From contig OY783204.1 in assembly GCA_963678705.1 (NCBI GenBank), positions 15,014,759 to 15,078,758 on the forward strand: DNA of 64,000 bases, given 5' to 3'. This DNA comes from Panorpa germanica. Its lineage: Eukaryota; Arthropoda; Insecta; Mecoptera; Panorpidae. The notes beneath the pieces were generated by a model. That model ran no database searches, was not told the DNA's origin, and saw nothing but the letters and a program-made list of their open reading frames with translations. Positions 33,800 through 45,708 of the stretch are shown here, in pieces (the stretch's first letter is position 1; the number at the start of each line of letters is the position of its first letter). The position numbers and the translations under genes are program-made.

Positions 33800-34635
33800 T
33801 TTCAAATTTTTAGTCTCATATTGCCATTTAGTCTAAAAATGTAGAAATGACGAATTTGTAGTAACTACGTGAAAGCATTATTTGTAAATCAACTAAAAAC
33901 CCATATAATAGTAACCCCAAAGCAAGTAATTCAAATATAGCTATATTACGGGTATATAAACAGTAAATTAATAAAGAGCAGAGTATAATATAACACTTTT
34001 TATTATCTTTATTAAAGTTAATTATATATACAACATGTGCATATTAATTAAGACTAATAAAATAATCAAGATAATTACAAAATACAAGCGCTGCAAATAA
34101 CAACCCATATTTGTGTAATATGTAATGCGTGTTGGCCCATATGTGTCTGACGTCAGTTGTCTCATTATTTTAATTTTGTTTTTATGATCCTCTCGAGTTC
34201 CTGGAATCCATCAATTTGTTTCCATTTTGTTAATAGCTTATAGGGCATGAGACTTATATTTAGCTAGTTAAAAGTATAAGCAAGATAAATTGAAACATAA
34301 TTGGGATTAAGTTTGTGATATGCATTAAGTCACAGCTCGTGTCAATGCTGATAATTATATTTAATGTCACAAATATCTTCACGAGATGTTTCACCTATTT
34401 TACATTCCATGCCTTGCAAATAACACAGCTTTACTTCTTGAATTCTCCTCTTTTTTTATTAGAAGTATACTCATATTATCATCTCAGGTTTATGCGTTCG
34501 TACTCAGTTGAGAACGTATCACATTTAAGTAAGTCACAATCTGGACTTATTCGAGTACACAACTCAAATGAAGTCGCTTCTTAATCGCTTATATGTTATT
34601 AGAAAAGCCATCAAATATTTAACCATACCAGTGAC
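33800..34635. other. AT-rich, no gene seen
   Basis: Nothing supported. Short frames here have no recognisable similarity. Confidence 0.4.
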
Positions 34636-34639
34636 ACCA

Positions 34640-35095
34640 CCAAATAGACGCAAGTACAGACAACCAGCAGGAGGCGTACATAAAATGGGTGTTGGATGCC
34701 GATAAATGCACACCAGGAACAATTTGAGGATAGAAGCTGGAATGAAATCGATAAGCTGGAAATAAATTAAAAAAGGCAGAGATCGGGTTCTTCAGATTGA
34801 TGCGAAAACTGATCAGGAAAGGAGGATATACAAAACGGAAAAAAGGAAAGAAGAAGGTACTATGAAGGAAGATGAGTAGTGAAGAAAGAGGTAGCAGATA
34901 TTAGGGAAAAGAGAAAGAGAAAGTATGCAGAATGTGTAAAAAGGATGAGGAGATATTGGACCGTATTGGGAGAAATTGGAAAGTGGAATAAGCCGATAGA
35001 GGGATAAAGGACAAGAGGAAGCGGAGGAATAAAAAGCAATGCAATTAGTAGAATTAAGGTTGAAGGATGTAATGCCTACAGACAAAAACGTTACA
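34640..35095 (+). mobile_element. 3' end of a LINE (CRxC zinc-knuckle family), copy A
   Basis: Purine-rich plus-strand remnant with a decayed C-terminal knuckle CRMCKKDEEILDRI (near 34926). Its 3' end, ggatgtaatgcctacagaca aaaacgtt, is nearly identical to the end of the copy at 42610-43150. Frames are broken. Confidence 0.65.
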
Positions 35096-35267
35096 TAAAT
35101 ACAAATACGAAATACAAGGAACCAGCTTTTAGTATACTAGAACTGAATTTAAATAATTTATTTTATTGATAAATGTTTATATTAAGAAGCCGAACACATT
35201 TCTCTTTTAAGTAACGCCAGCTTCTACAAAATGACTGAACAAGACTGCTGTCACTTTCCAAACTATA

Positions 35268-36529
35268 ACACATGGGCTGAAAAGTACCGGGCCTAACAAA
35301 AAAACACAGTTTTTTTGGTTCAAAATTAGCTTTATTCATCAACGTGATCTCCATCAAGAGCAACGCAATCATTCCAGCGCCGCTCTAACATTTCAATACC
35401 ACTTTTGTAGAACGATTTATCTTTTGCCTCAAAATAAGCCTCAGTTTCAGCGATAACCTCTTCATTCGTGCGATATTTCTTACCGGCCAGCATTTTTTTC
35501 AGGTCTGCGAACAGGCAGTAGTCGCTGGGAGCCAAATCTGGCGAATACGGTGGATGTGGGAGCAATTCGAAGTTCAATTCATGTAGTTTTGCCATTGTTT
35601 TGATTGACTTGTGACACGGTGCGTCGTCTTGATGAAACAAAAAAAAATTCTTTGCCATATGCGGTCATTTCTTTGCAATTTCGGCCTTCAAACGCTCCAA
35701 TAACGCTATATAATATTCACTGTTAATGTTATTTCCTTTCTCAAGATAGTCGATGAATATTACACCACGCACATCCCAAAATACCGAGGCCATAACCTTT
35801 CCAGCCGATTGTTGTGCTTTCGGGCGCTTTGGACGAGGTTCGTTTTGATTCCGGAGTGAAGTGATGAATCCATGTTTCATCCATTGTCACATATCGACGC
35901 AAAAATTCCGGTTTGTTACGTTTAATCATGGCCAAACACTGCTCAGAATCATCAACACGTTCTTGTTTTTGGTCAACAGTAAGCAAACGCGGCACCCACT
36001 TTGAACAGAGCTTTCTCATAGTCAAATGCTCATGCAATATAAAGCCAACACGTTCTTTTGATATCTTTACGATGTCAGCTAACTCACGCAACTTCACTTT
36101 TCGATCATTCTAAACGATTTTGTGGATTTTTTTTATGTTTTCTGGTGTAACCGCCTCATTTGGACGTCCACTGCGTTCTGCATCATCGGTGTCTCTACGA
36201 CCACGTTTGAAGTCAGCAAACCAACGTTTTATTGTTGTTTCTGATGGAGCGGAGTCCCTATAACACTTTTCAAGCCATTGCTTCGCTTGAACGGTATTTT
36301 TTCTTATCAAGAAGCAGTGAAATTAAAACAAGAAATTGTTTTTGATCCATTGTTTTGAAAATAACAAAAGTAGCGTCACTCTTAGCACAATAACTCACAA
36401 ACTACTGAATAGAATATCATGAAATTTTAACAGCTGTCTTTTGAAGGTTTGTATTAACTGAAAAAAAGCTGACTGCAATAAAACTAGCGCCATCTACGAG
36501 TTAGGCCTGGAACTTTCCAGCCCATGTGC
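35268..36529 (-). mobile_element. Mariner element, nearly full length (1262 bp)
   Basis: Inverted ends acacatgggctgaaaagtac (left) and gcacatgggctggaaagttc (right, opposite strand) match over ~30 bp. Each is bordered by TA (35266-35267 and 36530-36531). The size fits complete mariners, and it contains a damaged transposase on the minus strand. Confidence 0.92.
35332..36350 (-). pseudogene. Mariner transposase with four lesions
   Basis: Minus strand, ATG at 36350 (MDQKQFLVLISLLLDKK). The helix-turn-helix part has NTVQAKQWLEKCY and GRPNEAVTPENI; the catalytic motifs are MDETWIHHF, FHQDDAPCH and YSPDLAPSDY. The last two Asp are spaced as in DD34D. All three catalytic Asp survive. Lesions: one-base A insertion near 36308; TAG in IV*NDRKVK near 36111; a small deletion after FTPESKR near 35860; and TGA before PHMAKNFF near 35665. 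The C-terminus ends WNDCVALDGDHVDE at 35332. It is inactive but relatively young. Confidence 0.9.
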
Positions 36530-36531
36530 TA

Positions 36532-37865
36532 GATGATTCTACCGGTGCGGGCAAAATATTTAATCCAGTAATATATTCTCTTTAATGTAAACTTACTTTT
36601 ATGATATTTTTAGATGATTAATAAAGACGTTTGTTTTATAAATAAACATATTTCCCAATGAATTCGTTTCATATAAATGATGACGTGAAAATAGCTTCAA
36701 AACATTCCCGTCAATGAACACTTAACCTTTCGTGGCCTCTGCACGCTACATGAATTAATATCAAACTAATGCTTTTGTATAAATGTATGCGTGTCAGCTA
36801 CTCTGATAATAATTTAAGCATACTTGTTCCACACAGGAAAAATTTCTCTTCAGTCAAGTTAAGTTGTATCATATAAAACCAGACGTAAGCTGATTGAGAG
36901 TTGAAGAGTACGGATACATGTTGCAACAGGTCTCGATCGTCGTTTTGAGGTTAGCGTCTGGCACATCATCATGATCTCGCATGAGATGCCTTGAAACGTA
37001 TGTACGACCCATACGCGTCTTCTGTGACAACTGATATAGTCTATTGCAAGAGATTGACATGCGTTGGAAGAGTTGTTTTTCCTCTCGAAGCAACCTCGTT
37101 GGCAATGCCGACGATCATGCAGATAATATTAAAACCGCAGCTGTCCTCTTTTTCGCTATTTCTCTGTTCCATGCTTGATGACAATTCCATTCATACATAT
37201 TGTACTTGTACAGATTGAATGGTTTATGGCAGTAGTTTAATTCTCAGTTAACTAAGGTTTACTATAAACCTCGGTTGATATTTGCTACAAATATTTTTGT
37301 TCGATTTAAATACATTACTAAATGTACTATTACTTATAAAGCCGATGGATCCGGGTGTGTTCGAAATCAGAAAAATATAAAAAACATCAAAATTTTCAAG
37401 TAATAATCGCAATTCATTTATTATATAACTTATTTTACTTTACTATCTCTAATATAGTGATATTTAAGAAATACCAAAGTTTTTGGAGACTTATACCCGA
37501 ATGACGTGCTAAGTTTCTTGCAAACATTTGCAGAGCGAGAATGTGCTTTCATTATTCGTCGAAGTTGGTTTGACCGTGCATAGCGCGGCATAAAGCTTCT
37601 CTAGATCTAGCGTTCTATTTTTCTATTCCTAAAAAGATAAACTTCTGTTTCAATTTTCCAAAATCCTCAGCCTCTATAACAGAACTCACAACAGGTTTTT
37701 CCGCATTTTAAAAAATTATAAATAATGCTGTTTGAATCTTAAGAATTTCTTATCATTTAAATTACTTTAATCCTATCTTTAATGATCTATCTGTTTAGTA
37801 AGGGTACTATCATTGTGACTGTGTAATTTTAGCGGCGTGCATTGGGTTTTATTTAATTTTGCATT
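36532..37865. other. Unassigned; no gene supported
   Basis: A somewhat GC-richer patch (36895-37130) has open frames on both strands without recognisable motifs. It is left uncalled. Confidence 0.35.
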
Positions 37866-37869
37866 TACA

Positions 37870-37995
37870 CCAGTAAAAACCTTTAGACCCGGATCCGCTG
37901 GGTTTTCCTCTCGGGTCCCGTGTTCGTGTTTATTGCAAATACCCGACAGATTCGGGTCCGGGTCGGGACGGGTCCAGAAGACCTAAACTAGACCC
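37870..37995. repeat. GC-rich hAT-end-like fragment
   Basis: cccggatccgctgggttttc and gattcgggtccgggtcggga resemble the GC-rich ends of the hAT remnant at 45709-46675. No transposase is attached. Confidence 0.5.
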
Positions 37996-37999
37996 TGAG

Positions 38000-38640
38000 G
38001 AAGGTAACACGCTCAATACAGTTATGTATATTTAAGGTTTATGCAGTTTTACTGTATATTAATACAATGTTTTGTGATTGTTAACATATCATATCATAAA
38101 ACTAAAAAAATACCTTTTTAGGGATTATAGAATCTTAAGAACACTCTTTTAAAGAAGAAAGGTTTAAAATAGTTATAAAATGATAAAATAAGATCCTTTT
38201 AGACTAAATATGATTAGGTTTTGTTTAAGTAAATATTACAGGAATATATTTAAGTAGCATTCATGTTTTGTGTTTCGCGGGATCCTACTCAATTGAGTTA
38301 AAAACAAAATTTTAAAGTAAAATGCAGGCTCTAATATATGTAAAGTTTTGGAGTCCCTGTTCAGTGGCTCTTTGTGCACATATAGGTTAAGCAACTGTTA
38401 TGATTGTTTTAGTTTATTATTTAATTTAATTTAGGTGCACTTAAGTAAATATAAGCCTTTGCCAAAACATATAGCTGCCAGCAAGTAGCATCTTTGCGTT
38501 GGTTGGTGAGTTGATCAAAGAGCATAACAATTTCATACTGCTTAAATTTATATCATACGAGTATAACGTAAGAATTTAGAATAGTTAACATATTATTTCC
38601 AACTTTGTTTGAAGATATTGTTAAGGTAGTTGTTCAGCTG
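38000..38640. other. AT-rich, no gene seen
   Basis: Nothing supported. Confidence 0.4.
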
Positions 38641-39020
38641 TGTGACAAGTGACAGCTGTCTAGATATAATAAATATTAATACTATACAAAGCTCGTCTGT
38701 CGATAAAAGAGTGACCGTTCAGTGAAAACAAATACTTATATACGCTCATAGATGTCATGTTTGGATAATGGCCAACACAGTTGATATTTGGAGTGAACAG
38801 AACTCACGTTTTTAGTTATATCTATATATAGTTTATTTATATTTATATATATCTACGTTTATTTATATGTATATTTATTTTATATCTACATTATTCTACA
38901 TCAATATAGTGTCATATTTAACAACTGTCATGTATTATATCTAGACAGCTCTAACTTGACAACTGTCACTTTCGACGCATAAAGAACAAATAGGAACATA
39001 TGCCTTTCTTTCTCGCTGTT
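38641..39020. repeat. Inverted repeat and dispersed repeat copy 2
   Basis: agctgtctagatataata (38654) is the exact inverse of tattatatctagacagct (about 38933), giving a possible ~300-bp MITE. The right arm continues into the repeat shared with 12792-12962 (gacaactgtcactttcg, agaacaaataggaacatat). Confidence 0.7.
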
Positions 39021-39251
39021 GAAGTTGAAAAGTTGAAGAAGACGTATTGTACATAATATGCACGATTTGCATGATTTATTGTGACTAAGTTTTATTAAAA
39101 AATGTTGTAATAATTAAAAGATGGTACTATTGAAAATAATTTAAATAGCACGAATTATTGTTGGTTTCGGGAAGATGTTATTCTGACTGATAATCGTCAA
39201 ATGCCACTTCAACAGTAACATCTTCCTCGCTTCTTTCTTCTTCTTGTTCTT

Positions 39252-39760
39252 CTAGCTGGACATATGAAGAAGATACATCAGTTGTTGAGCTTTCTCGGGC
39301 TTCAAAAAATAAACAATTTTATCAATTGGAGTTCGTGCAGTCAGTAGTACTAATAAGTCAACATCATCTTCACCGACATCGATATTTGAATTTGTTGTAT
39401 TGGATTGTTCTATGGATGTTTCAATTATGAAGACATCAGCGTTATTATCAGCTTGTTTCACTAAAATATTTGCAAAATGATGCGTTGTTGTGAGTATTTG
39501 CAACGAATGTTGCAAAGTTGTTGGTTTCTTGGAACTGTCTTAAATTGATCAAAAACGACATCAGAAGATGAAGATGTTTTTGTGGTGCGACGTTGCTCTG
39601 CAGCTTTAATGTTTTTCTTATAATCAGTATAACCATCAAATACTATAGACACTCCATGACAAAAATGTCTATGTACATACAGAACGTATCTATTAAAAAT
39701 ACCGTTGAACGTTTCTTCTCGATCACACACAATACGCTGTTCAGCGTACATAATATTGTT
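39252..39760 (-). pseudogene. XPG-I/PIN-like nuclease domain fossil
   Basis: Minus-strand remnant in two or three frames. First FDGYTDYKKNIKAAEQRR and SSDVVFDQFKTVP; then, after a shift, ILVKQADNNADVFIIETSIE and GEDDVDLLVLLTARTPIDK followed by YFLKPEKAQQ. The QADxxADxxI and GEDxDLLVLL pairs match the acidic metal-binding motifs of the XPG-I (FEN/Asteroid-type PIN) fold. Similar uncharacterised multi-copy proteins are known from arthropods, often thought mobile. Frameshifts at about 39530 and 39480 disable it. No ends or flanking repeats were found, so whether this copy is a transposon or a retrocopy is open. Confidence 0.55.
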
Positions 39761-39805
39761 TACGGTGATTTAGAATCGCAATATCTTAAGAATGGTGATT
39801 CGTAG

Positions 39806-40415
39806 AAAAAAAGTATAAGAACAACTTTTGTAGATAATTTCATGATCTACAACTTTTGTCTGATCTATTTTTATGATGAAACTTGCCGTTTACCGTAAAA
39901 ATTGGAAAAATCATTTTCGTTGATCTTTGACCTTGAATAACTTTTTAGCAAAGGAAATTAAGAAGAAAACGAGAAAAAGAGAATAAAATTTATATTTTGA
40001 AACTGTGATTATATGGGATTGTTAAAATTACATATGTTGCATAATTAAAACAATTAAGATATGAAAATTATTACAGTTATATTATTTAATTATGACAGTA
40101 CTTATTTATTGTAGTATAAAGCAGCACCGCTTTAATTTCGAAAGCAGCACTAGCTAAAGTGTGATGTGAGTACTATACTCGCACAACTAGATTCCTATTT
40201 TAGGTTTAACTGAAAACTAAAGATTTCACATTTTCTCGATAGATGGAAATACTGTTTGATATTTTATATGCATATATACAAATTTATATGTACGTATGTA
40301 AATATATATTGTTTTTATATGTGTATGTATATATAATATATATATAATTTGTTTCTAATAAATTTTTAAAGTAGAAGCGAATTCATTATATTAGATGACT
40401 AAAGTATTTTTTTAA
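39806..40415. other. AT-rich, no gene seen
   Basis: Alternating TA/TG tract at about 40270-40345. Otherwise nothing supported. Confidence 0.4.
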
Positions 40416-40418
40416 AAT

Positions 40419-40575
40419 TTATTTAACGTCGGCCTACTTCCGATGCTGGCTCTTATCACCGACGATCTCTTACTATGTTGGCAATTTTTGTTGTGTCATG
40501 GCCACATATATGTGAACTACACAGCTGCCCAATATGTTTATAGTTATGTATTGCTTTTATCAATATGTAGTACAA
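40419..40575 (-). repeat. SINE, 5'-truncated, minus strand
   Basis: tttatttaacgtcggcctac, cgatgctggctcttatcacc and gtcatggccacatatatgtg are the reverse of the SINE tail and body at 29499. The tRNA head is missing. Confidence 0.85.
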
Positions 40576-40813
40576 CTTTTTAGACTTAAAAACATGGGTT
40601 GCGACGGGAGTGAAGTGTTCACATTTTGAAGTGTACTCTCTTCACCCTTCCTTCTCTTCAGATGTTGAGTCGCCGAAATTATTAGTTCATAGAGATATAA
40701 TATCCCAACAGGGGTCGCCTAAAGCGGCTTATCTCATGCCCAATAATTTTACTCTAAGTGTTAGTACCCTGGTCCGAATCGACTGCGTACTTTACCGACG
40801 GCAAGTGCATATG

Positions 40814-41018
40814 TAAACAGAAAATAAAACTGCATGTTCAAACCAATAGACTAGAAACAACACAAATGTGTTTTCTTTTGATCTTTACCGTCTTCAGATG
40901 GGAATGTGTTTTGTATACTAAATCAGCAGCAAAAGACAAAAATGTTTTAAGAACGGTCTCTTTGGTGTAAACATTGGTGTTTTTGTTCGAGTTTTATGGA
41001 ACTGTCTCTCTGGTGTGA
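40814..41018. repeat. Truncated copy of the tgtctctttggtgtaaac MITE
   Basis: Aligns with 44575-44800 through aactgcatgttcaaaccaa, aaaaatgttttaagaac and the end tgtctctctggtgtgaaac. The left end is missing. Confidence 0.8.
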
Positions 41019-42605
41019 AACCGTCATAAGAGACCAAATTAAAATGTGGAATTTTTCTATACACAAAAATAAATGAATTGAGATAAATGTGTTCGAACGA
41101 AGAGACGATAAGAAAAGATTTGGTACTACTTGGATTCAAGGAAATTCTTTGATAACTTTGTTTTTGTTTTCTATTACTGAACACATCAAGTTTTTCGCTA
41201 AAACTAATAAGAACAGGGTGTGAAACGGAAGAAGTAAAGTCCATAGAGTAACTAACCAGAGAAATATTTGTAGGGGAAATGAACACATACACACACAAAG
41301 ATAAATATAAAATATCCCGCTAATATAAAGGTATATGATTTTATTTTGCTATGAGATTTATTTTATGAGATGCAGCTATGGTTTATTAATATAATAATAA
41401 AAAATGAAATAAGAAAAGAAAAAGAAAACAAAACATTTTGAAGAGGAAACTTAAAGAAAAATAGAAGAACTCAATAAACTTTGTGAATGAATTGATTTGA
41501 AGGAACTTTGTTTTTCTAGAATTTTCTTTTGTTAAATAATAAACATAAATATTTGCTTAGAGGCTTCTTATAAATTGCATGTTGAAAATTTATTGAAAAT
41601 ATAATGAAAAATGAAAACTGCTTTGCTATTTTGAAGCAAAACTGTTTTATTAAACTAGTAACTAGTATACCATCTACGTCATACAACAGATCACTATTAG
41701 AATTTAAATTGAAAGTAAACTAGAGTCGTAAACTAAAATAAATTCTTTTTACTCTTTCTATTATTTTTTAAATTTGAAACACAAACATAAGTACTTATTT
41801 ACTCAATCAAGATTTAAAGTTTTGTTATTATTTTCAATGAAACTGTGAGAAAATGTAAACGTTTCCGTAAAATAGAAGGAAATTTAACTAACATAAGCAT
41901 ATAAGGGTAAAGCATATTATTCTTCAAGTACTGATCACAAAAGCCAACTCTAAGACTATAAGCAGATATTTGAAAGCAAGGACAGTCTAAAAAACCTTTT
42001 CGACTTTATCAATGAAATTAATTTAATCTCTATATTTTAAATATCCGTACTCGTATTTTTAAATTATAAATTATGTATTACAAATGTTTATACATAAGTT
42101 TAAGTGCTAAAAACTATCAAAAGTTGATGTACTCGAATAAATTTAAAAAAAATAAAAAAAAATAGCACTTATGTCCATGGGGCCTTAAACTTACAGCAGC
42201 AACATATTTTTGTCACCCATATTAAATATGAATTCTGCATCGTCTTTCAAATGTATATCAGTTTCAAATCATAAGTCGATTTCGCATAAAGATTAATAAT
42301 AAGTAATTTGTATGATTTCTACAAACCATTGTAATTTAATCATAATACTTTTGTTTTGAAATACTTTTTCTCTTATCGCTATTTAAACTATTTATTCTGA
42401 TATGTCGGCTTTTGACATCTATAGCATACGCTTGACAGATTCTAACTTATCTTATAAATGTAATAAAAAATTGTCTTTGTATTTTTGAATATTACTTAAT
42501 AGTTAATGCGTTAGTTATAGGGTTAGTAATACATTTAGTTCTCCACTTGTTTTAACTTTATCATAAGTAATATTATATAAGACATTATAACCCGGTTATA
42601 TAAAG
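41019..42605. other. AT-rich, no gene seen
   Basis: No exon or recognised repeat could be supported in this stretch. Confidence 0.4.
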
Positions 42606-42609
42606 ATTA

Positions 42610-43150
42610 AACAACAGAAAAAAATGGAAAAAATCGAAAGACTAATTTTAACACAAGATATAAAAGGATTTAGAAGAGAGAGATACCACATTACTTAAGA
42701 GAAAAAGACACAAAAAACATGAGAAGGATTGCCAGATTTAAATTGGGAAACGAAGAGAAAGGAAACAGATACTGGGCAAATAGCAAGGAAACGATGTGTA
42801 GAGTGTGCGGAACGGAGTTTGAAACACTGGAGCAAGTTTTCTTGTCAGAAAAAAGTAATGAGCGAGAAGAATATTGTGCAGTTATTAAAGGGAGGCAGTG
42901 AAGGGAAGAGGTGGATAGCGCAAATAGAGAAAAGGAACGGGGAAAGAAAAGTAACGCCAGAGCAGAAGTGATTTTAATCTGAAATGACAAAGAGACGAAG
43001 AAACAAAGAAGACAAGAGGTGTAGATCCTTTTTCTTTTGGAATTGGAATGTAATTAAATCTTTTGGAATGTAATTAAGCACAAAGATATGTAATTGATGG
43101 ATTTAAGGCAGAGGAATGTAATGCCTAGTGACAAAAACATTAAAATAAAA
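42610..43150 (+). mobile_element. 3' end of a LINE (CRxC zinc-knuckle family), copy B
   Basis: C-terminal coding remnant RRIARFKLGNEEKGNRYW then CRVCGTEFETLEQVF (42719-42840), the usual end of several arthropod LINE ORF2 proteins: arginine-rich helix, then a CCHC-like knuckle for RNA binding. A frameshift follows, and a 3' UTR ends gaggaatgtaatgcctagtg. Copies A (34.6 kb) and C (47.0 kb) are relatives. Confidence 0.75.
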
Positions 43151-43259
43151 AATAAATAGTAAAGATTAAATCTTGAAATGATAGGTAAAAAGCTAAACAC
43201 TTGTATAAGTAAGTCTTTGTTTTGACATTATACTAGTTCTCTTAAAATTCTCATAAAAT

Positions 43260-43700
43260 CTTGTGGTGACAAAAATCACTTTTTCTGTAGATATCTTGTT
43301 TCTTGTGCTCTAAATCAGCCTCCTTGCTTTTTTGCGAATATTTTCTAACGAACCATAACTATCTGAACATTTTTACAATATATTTATTAACATGTACTTA
43401 GACAATAGTCACTCAGAATTTTTTGAAGTCAAAATTGAGATCGAGTTAACAATGTTCAAAAGACAAGTATTTTTCGGCCAAGTTTAGTCAATTTAGTTTC
43501 TACGTTGTAATATCGTTTCTATTTCTTAAGAAGAACTATTATAAGTGTACTGGCAATATAAATTTGAGCAAAATGGATTTAGTAGTTTTTGAGAAATCGT
43601 GTAAGCCAATTTAAAAAAAGTAACTTTGAGAAAAACGAGCTTGAAAGTTCAAGCACACATTACACAAAGAAAACGTTGAGTTATCTACTATGCCTGGTTC
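43260..43700. repeat. Possible dispersed repeat (tttgagaaaaacgagc motif)
   Basis: Contains gtagatatcttgtttcttgt, tagtttttgagaaatcgtgt and ttgagaaaaacgagcttgaa, phrases typical of unclassified insect interspersed repeats. Boundaries are unknown. Confidence 0.3.
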
Positions 43701-44447
43701 ATGTGGTTCGCTTTCTTCTATCTCATAAAAGCCTTGCAAAGTCGCAATTTATCAAATAAACCATTTTTCAATTTTTCGACCTATCACACGGCTATGACTG
43801 TCTTTAATTTTTTTGAATAATTACTTTATTTTTTATGATTATACTGAATACTGAATTATGATGACAGATTATATTATTTCTAGACTAAAATTTATGCAGT
43901 TTTACATCCTTTCTAATAATATGTACAATTGGAGCGACTTGCTTTAACTCATTTACATTTTCCAGGATTCTCTTATAAATATTTATAGTAACTTATTTTT
44001 TTGAATACACAGTTAATATTAGTATGTATATTATAGATGATCATTGTAATAAGAATATCCTATAAATTAAATTTAAAAAAAAGTTAATATTAAATTAAAG
44101 AAAGGAATGTTTCAATACTTACTTTGCTCGTGTACTATTGTTATAAATATGTTTAACTTGTTGAAATTCGATGTGGGAATACAAGTTCTAGTTACTTTTC
44201 AAAGCGTTGAAGTGCTTTCATTGTTTAATATTGTATTACTTTGTCGTTTTGTTTCAAGGGAAGTTTGATCAAATTATCCCAAAGTTCAAACGAGATTGTT
44301 AATACTCGGAATTCTCAACAACTTTACTCTTAAAAGTACGACTAAGTTCTTTGGACTAAAGCTTTCTACTTTACTACAGGTGCACACAAGTTTTCGATTA
44401 AATATTTGTACGTTATTAATTTGTAACATTTCGTTATGTATTATGCC
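43701..44447. other. AT-rich, no gene seen
   Basis: Nothing supported. Confidence 0.4.
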
Positions 44448-44449
44448 GG

Positions 44450-44801
44450 TTTTACACCAAAGACAGTTTTGAAAACAGTTTATCCCTGCATTCTACACTT
44501 ATTTATAACTGCTCTTGGAACTAGTTACTAGCCCATTATGATAAACAACAACTGACAAGCACAAATGTTCACAAAAAACAAAACTGCATGTTCAAACCAA
44601 GCAGACTAAAAGTCAACAATAAACGTGTTTCCTTTCGATTATTAACGACTCCAGATGGAAATGTGCTTTGTTTACTAAAACAGTTTTTAAAGATAAAAAT
44701 GTTTTAAGAACTGTCTCTTTGGTCTAAACATTGGTGTTTTTGTTCAGAAAAACAGTTATTGTTCGTGTTTTGTTGTTTTGTCTCTCTGGTGTGAAACAAT
44801 G
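44450..44801. mobile_element. MITE with ggttttacaccaaagacag ends
   Basis: Left end ggttttacaccaaagacag; right end tgtctctctggtgtgaaac, its imperfect inverse. Internal copies of the same motif (ctgtctctttggtctaaac near 44710) make the right end repetitive. A partial copy is at 40814. Target duplication unclear; no frame. Confidence 0.65.
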
Positions 44802-44977
44802 CTGTATTAACTACGGCGTATGTGACCACTTTGAAATAGGCCTATATGCCCTAGGTTAAAGGCAACTGTGACTGAGTACATATAATTTCGCCGGAAAGCA
44901 ATTATGACTAGAAACAATTGAAACAATAAATTTAATTTTGGCCTACCCATCCACCCGTTGTTATTAATAAAATAAAT

Positions 44978-45135
44978 AAGGTGTTTCAATTTTCGAAAAA
45001 AAAAATATTTTTTTTCTAATTTCTAAACAAAATAAGATAAATTTTTTTTTTCTTTCTTTCTCGTGTAGTCATGAGCAGGACCACCCTCTGGTGTCCGCTT
45101 ATCGTTGAATATTGGGACACCTTGTATACTGCACG
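44978..45135. mobile_element. Short MITE-like repeat (~155 bp)
   Basis: Left end aaggtgtttcaattttcgaa; right end ttgaatattgggacaccttg, its imperfect inverse. Poly-A/T-rich middle plus a conserved gagcaggaccaccctctggt. A rearranged relative is at 15606-15772. Confidence 0.7.
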
Positions 45136-45139
45136 AGTA

Positions 45140-45700
45140 TTTAGTAATACTTCTTTCTTTCTTGTTTTTTTTTGTTTCCTGTTGTAGAAAATTGTAGTTA
45201 CAGGCCAATTGCTTAGAAAATTAAGTCTTTCATTAAAGATGTTGAAAAATGATAACCATATCTGGAAGGAAATTGCACAAGTTATAAAGTAAATTCGTGT
45301 GATAAATTATGCATATCAAAACACGGTGACATATGCAAATACTCGTAGTTATTGTTAGTCGTAGTCTGCTGTGAACACAAGGAGAGTAAAGTCATCGTTT
45401 ATTTCGTAGAACGTACGAGTGTAGTAAGGAAGGACACACTCTACCAGCAACGTGACAAGCATGCATATCTATGCTTTGTTCTGCATCGTAATTTGCTGTC
45501 AGCTATATACTATATTACAATCATTTTTCAGTTTTTTTGTTAATTTATTTTCTCACTTTGCAAAAATATCTCCCTTTTTAAATTTATAAAAAATATCTTA
45601 GGTAAAGATAAATAAATACCCACACCAAAATTTTCGGAAAAGCGAATTTTTTGTTTGTTTATCTAGTAATTTACACTCCGTAAAAGATAACTTTATTCAG
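45140..45700. other. AT-rich, no gene seen
   Basis: Nothing supported. Confidence 0.4.
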
Positions 45701-45708
45701 TTCCAGTT

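Noticed and set aside
36869..37105. 78-codon minus-strand frame in a GC-richer patch
   Set aside because: No recognisable domain, no splice context, and an equally long frame on the other strand.
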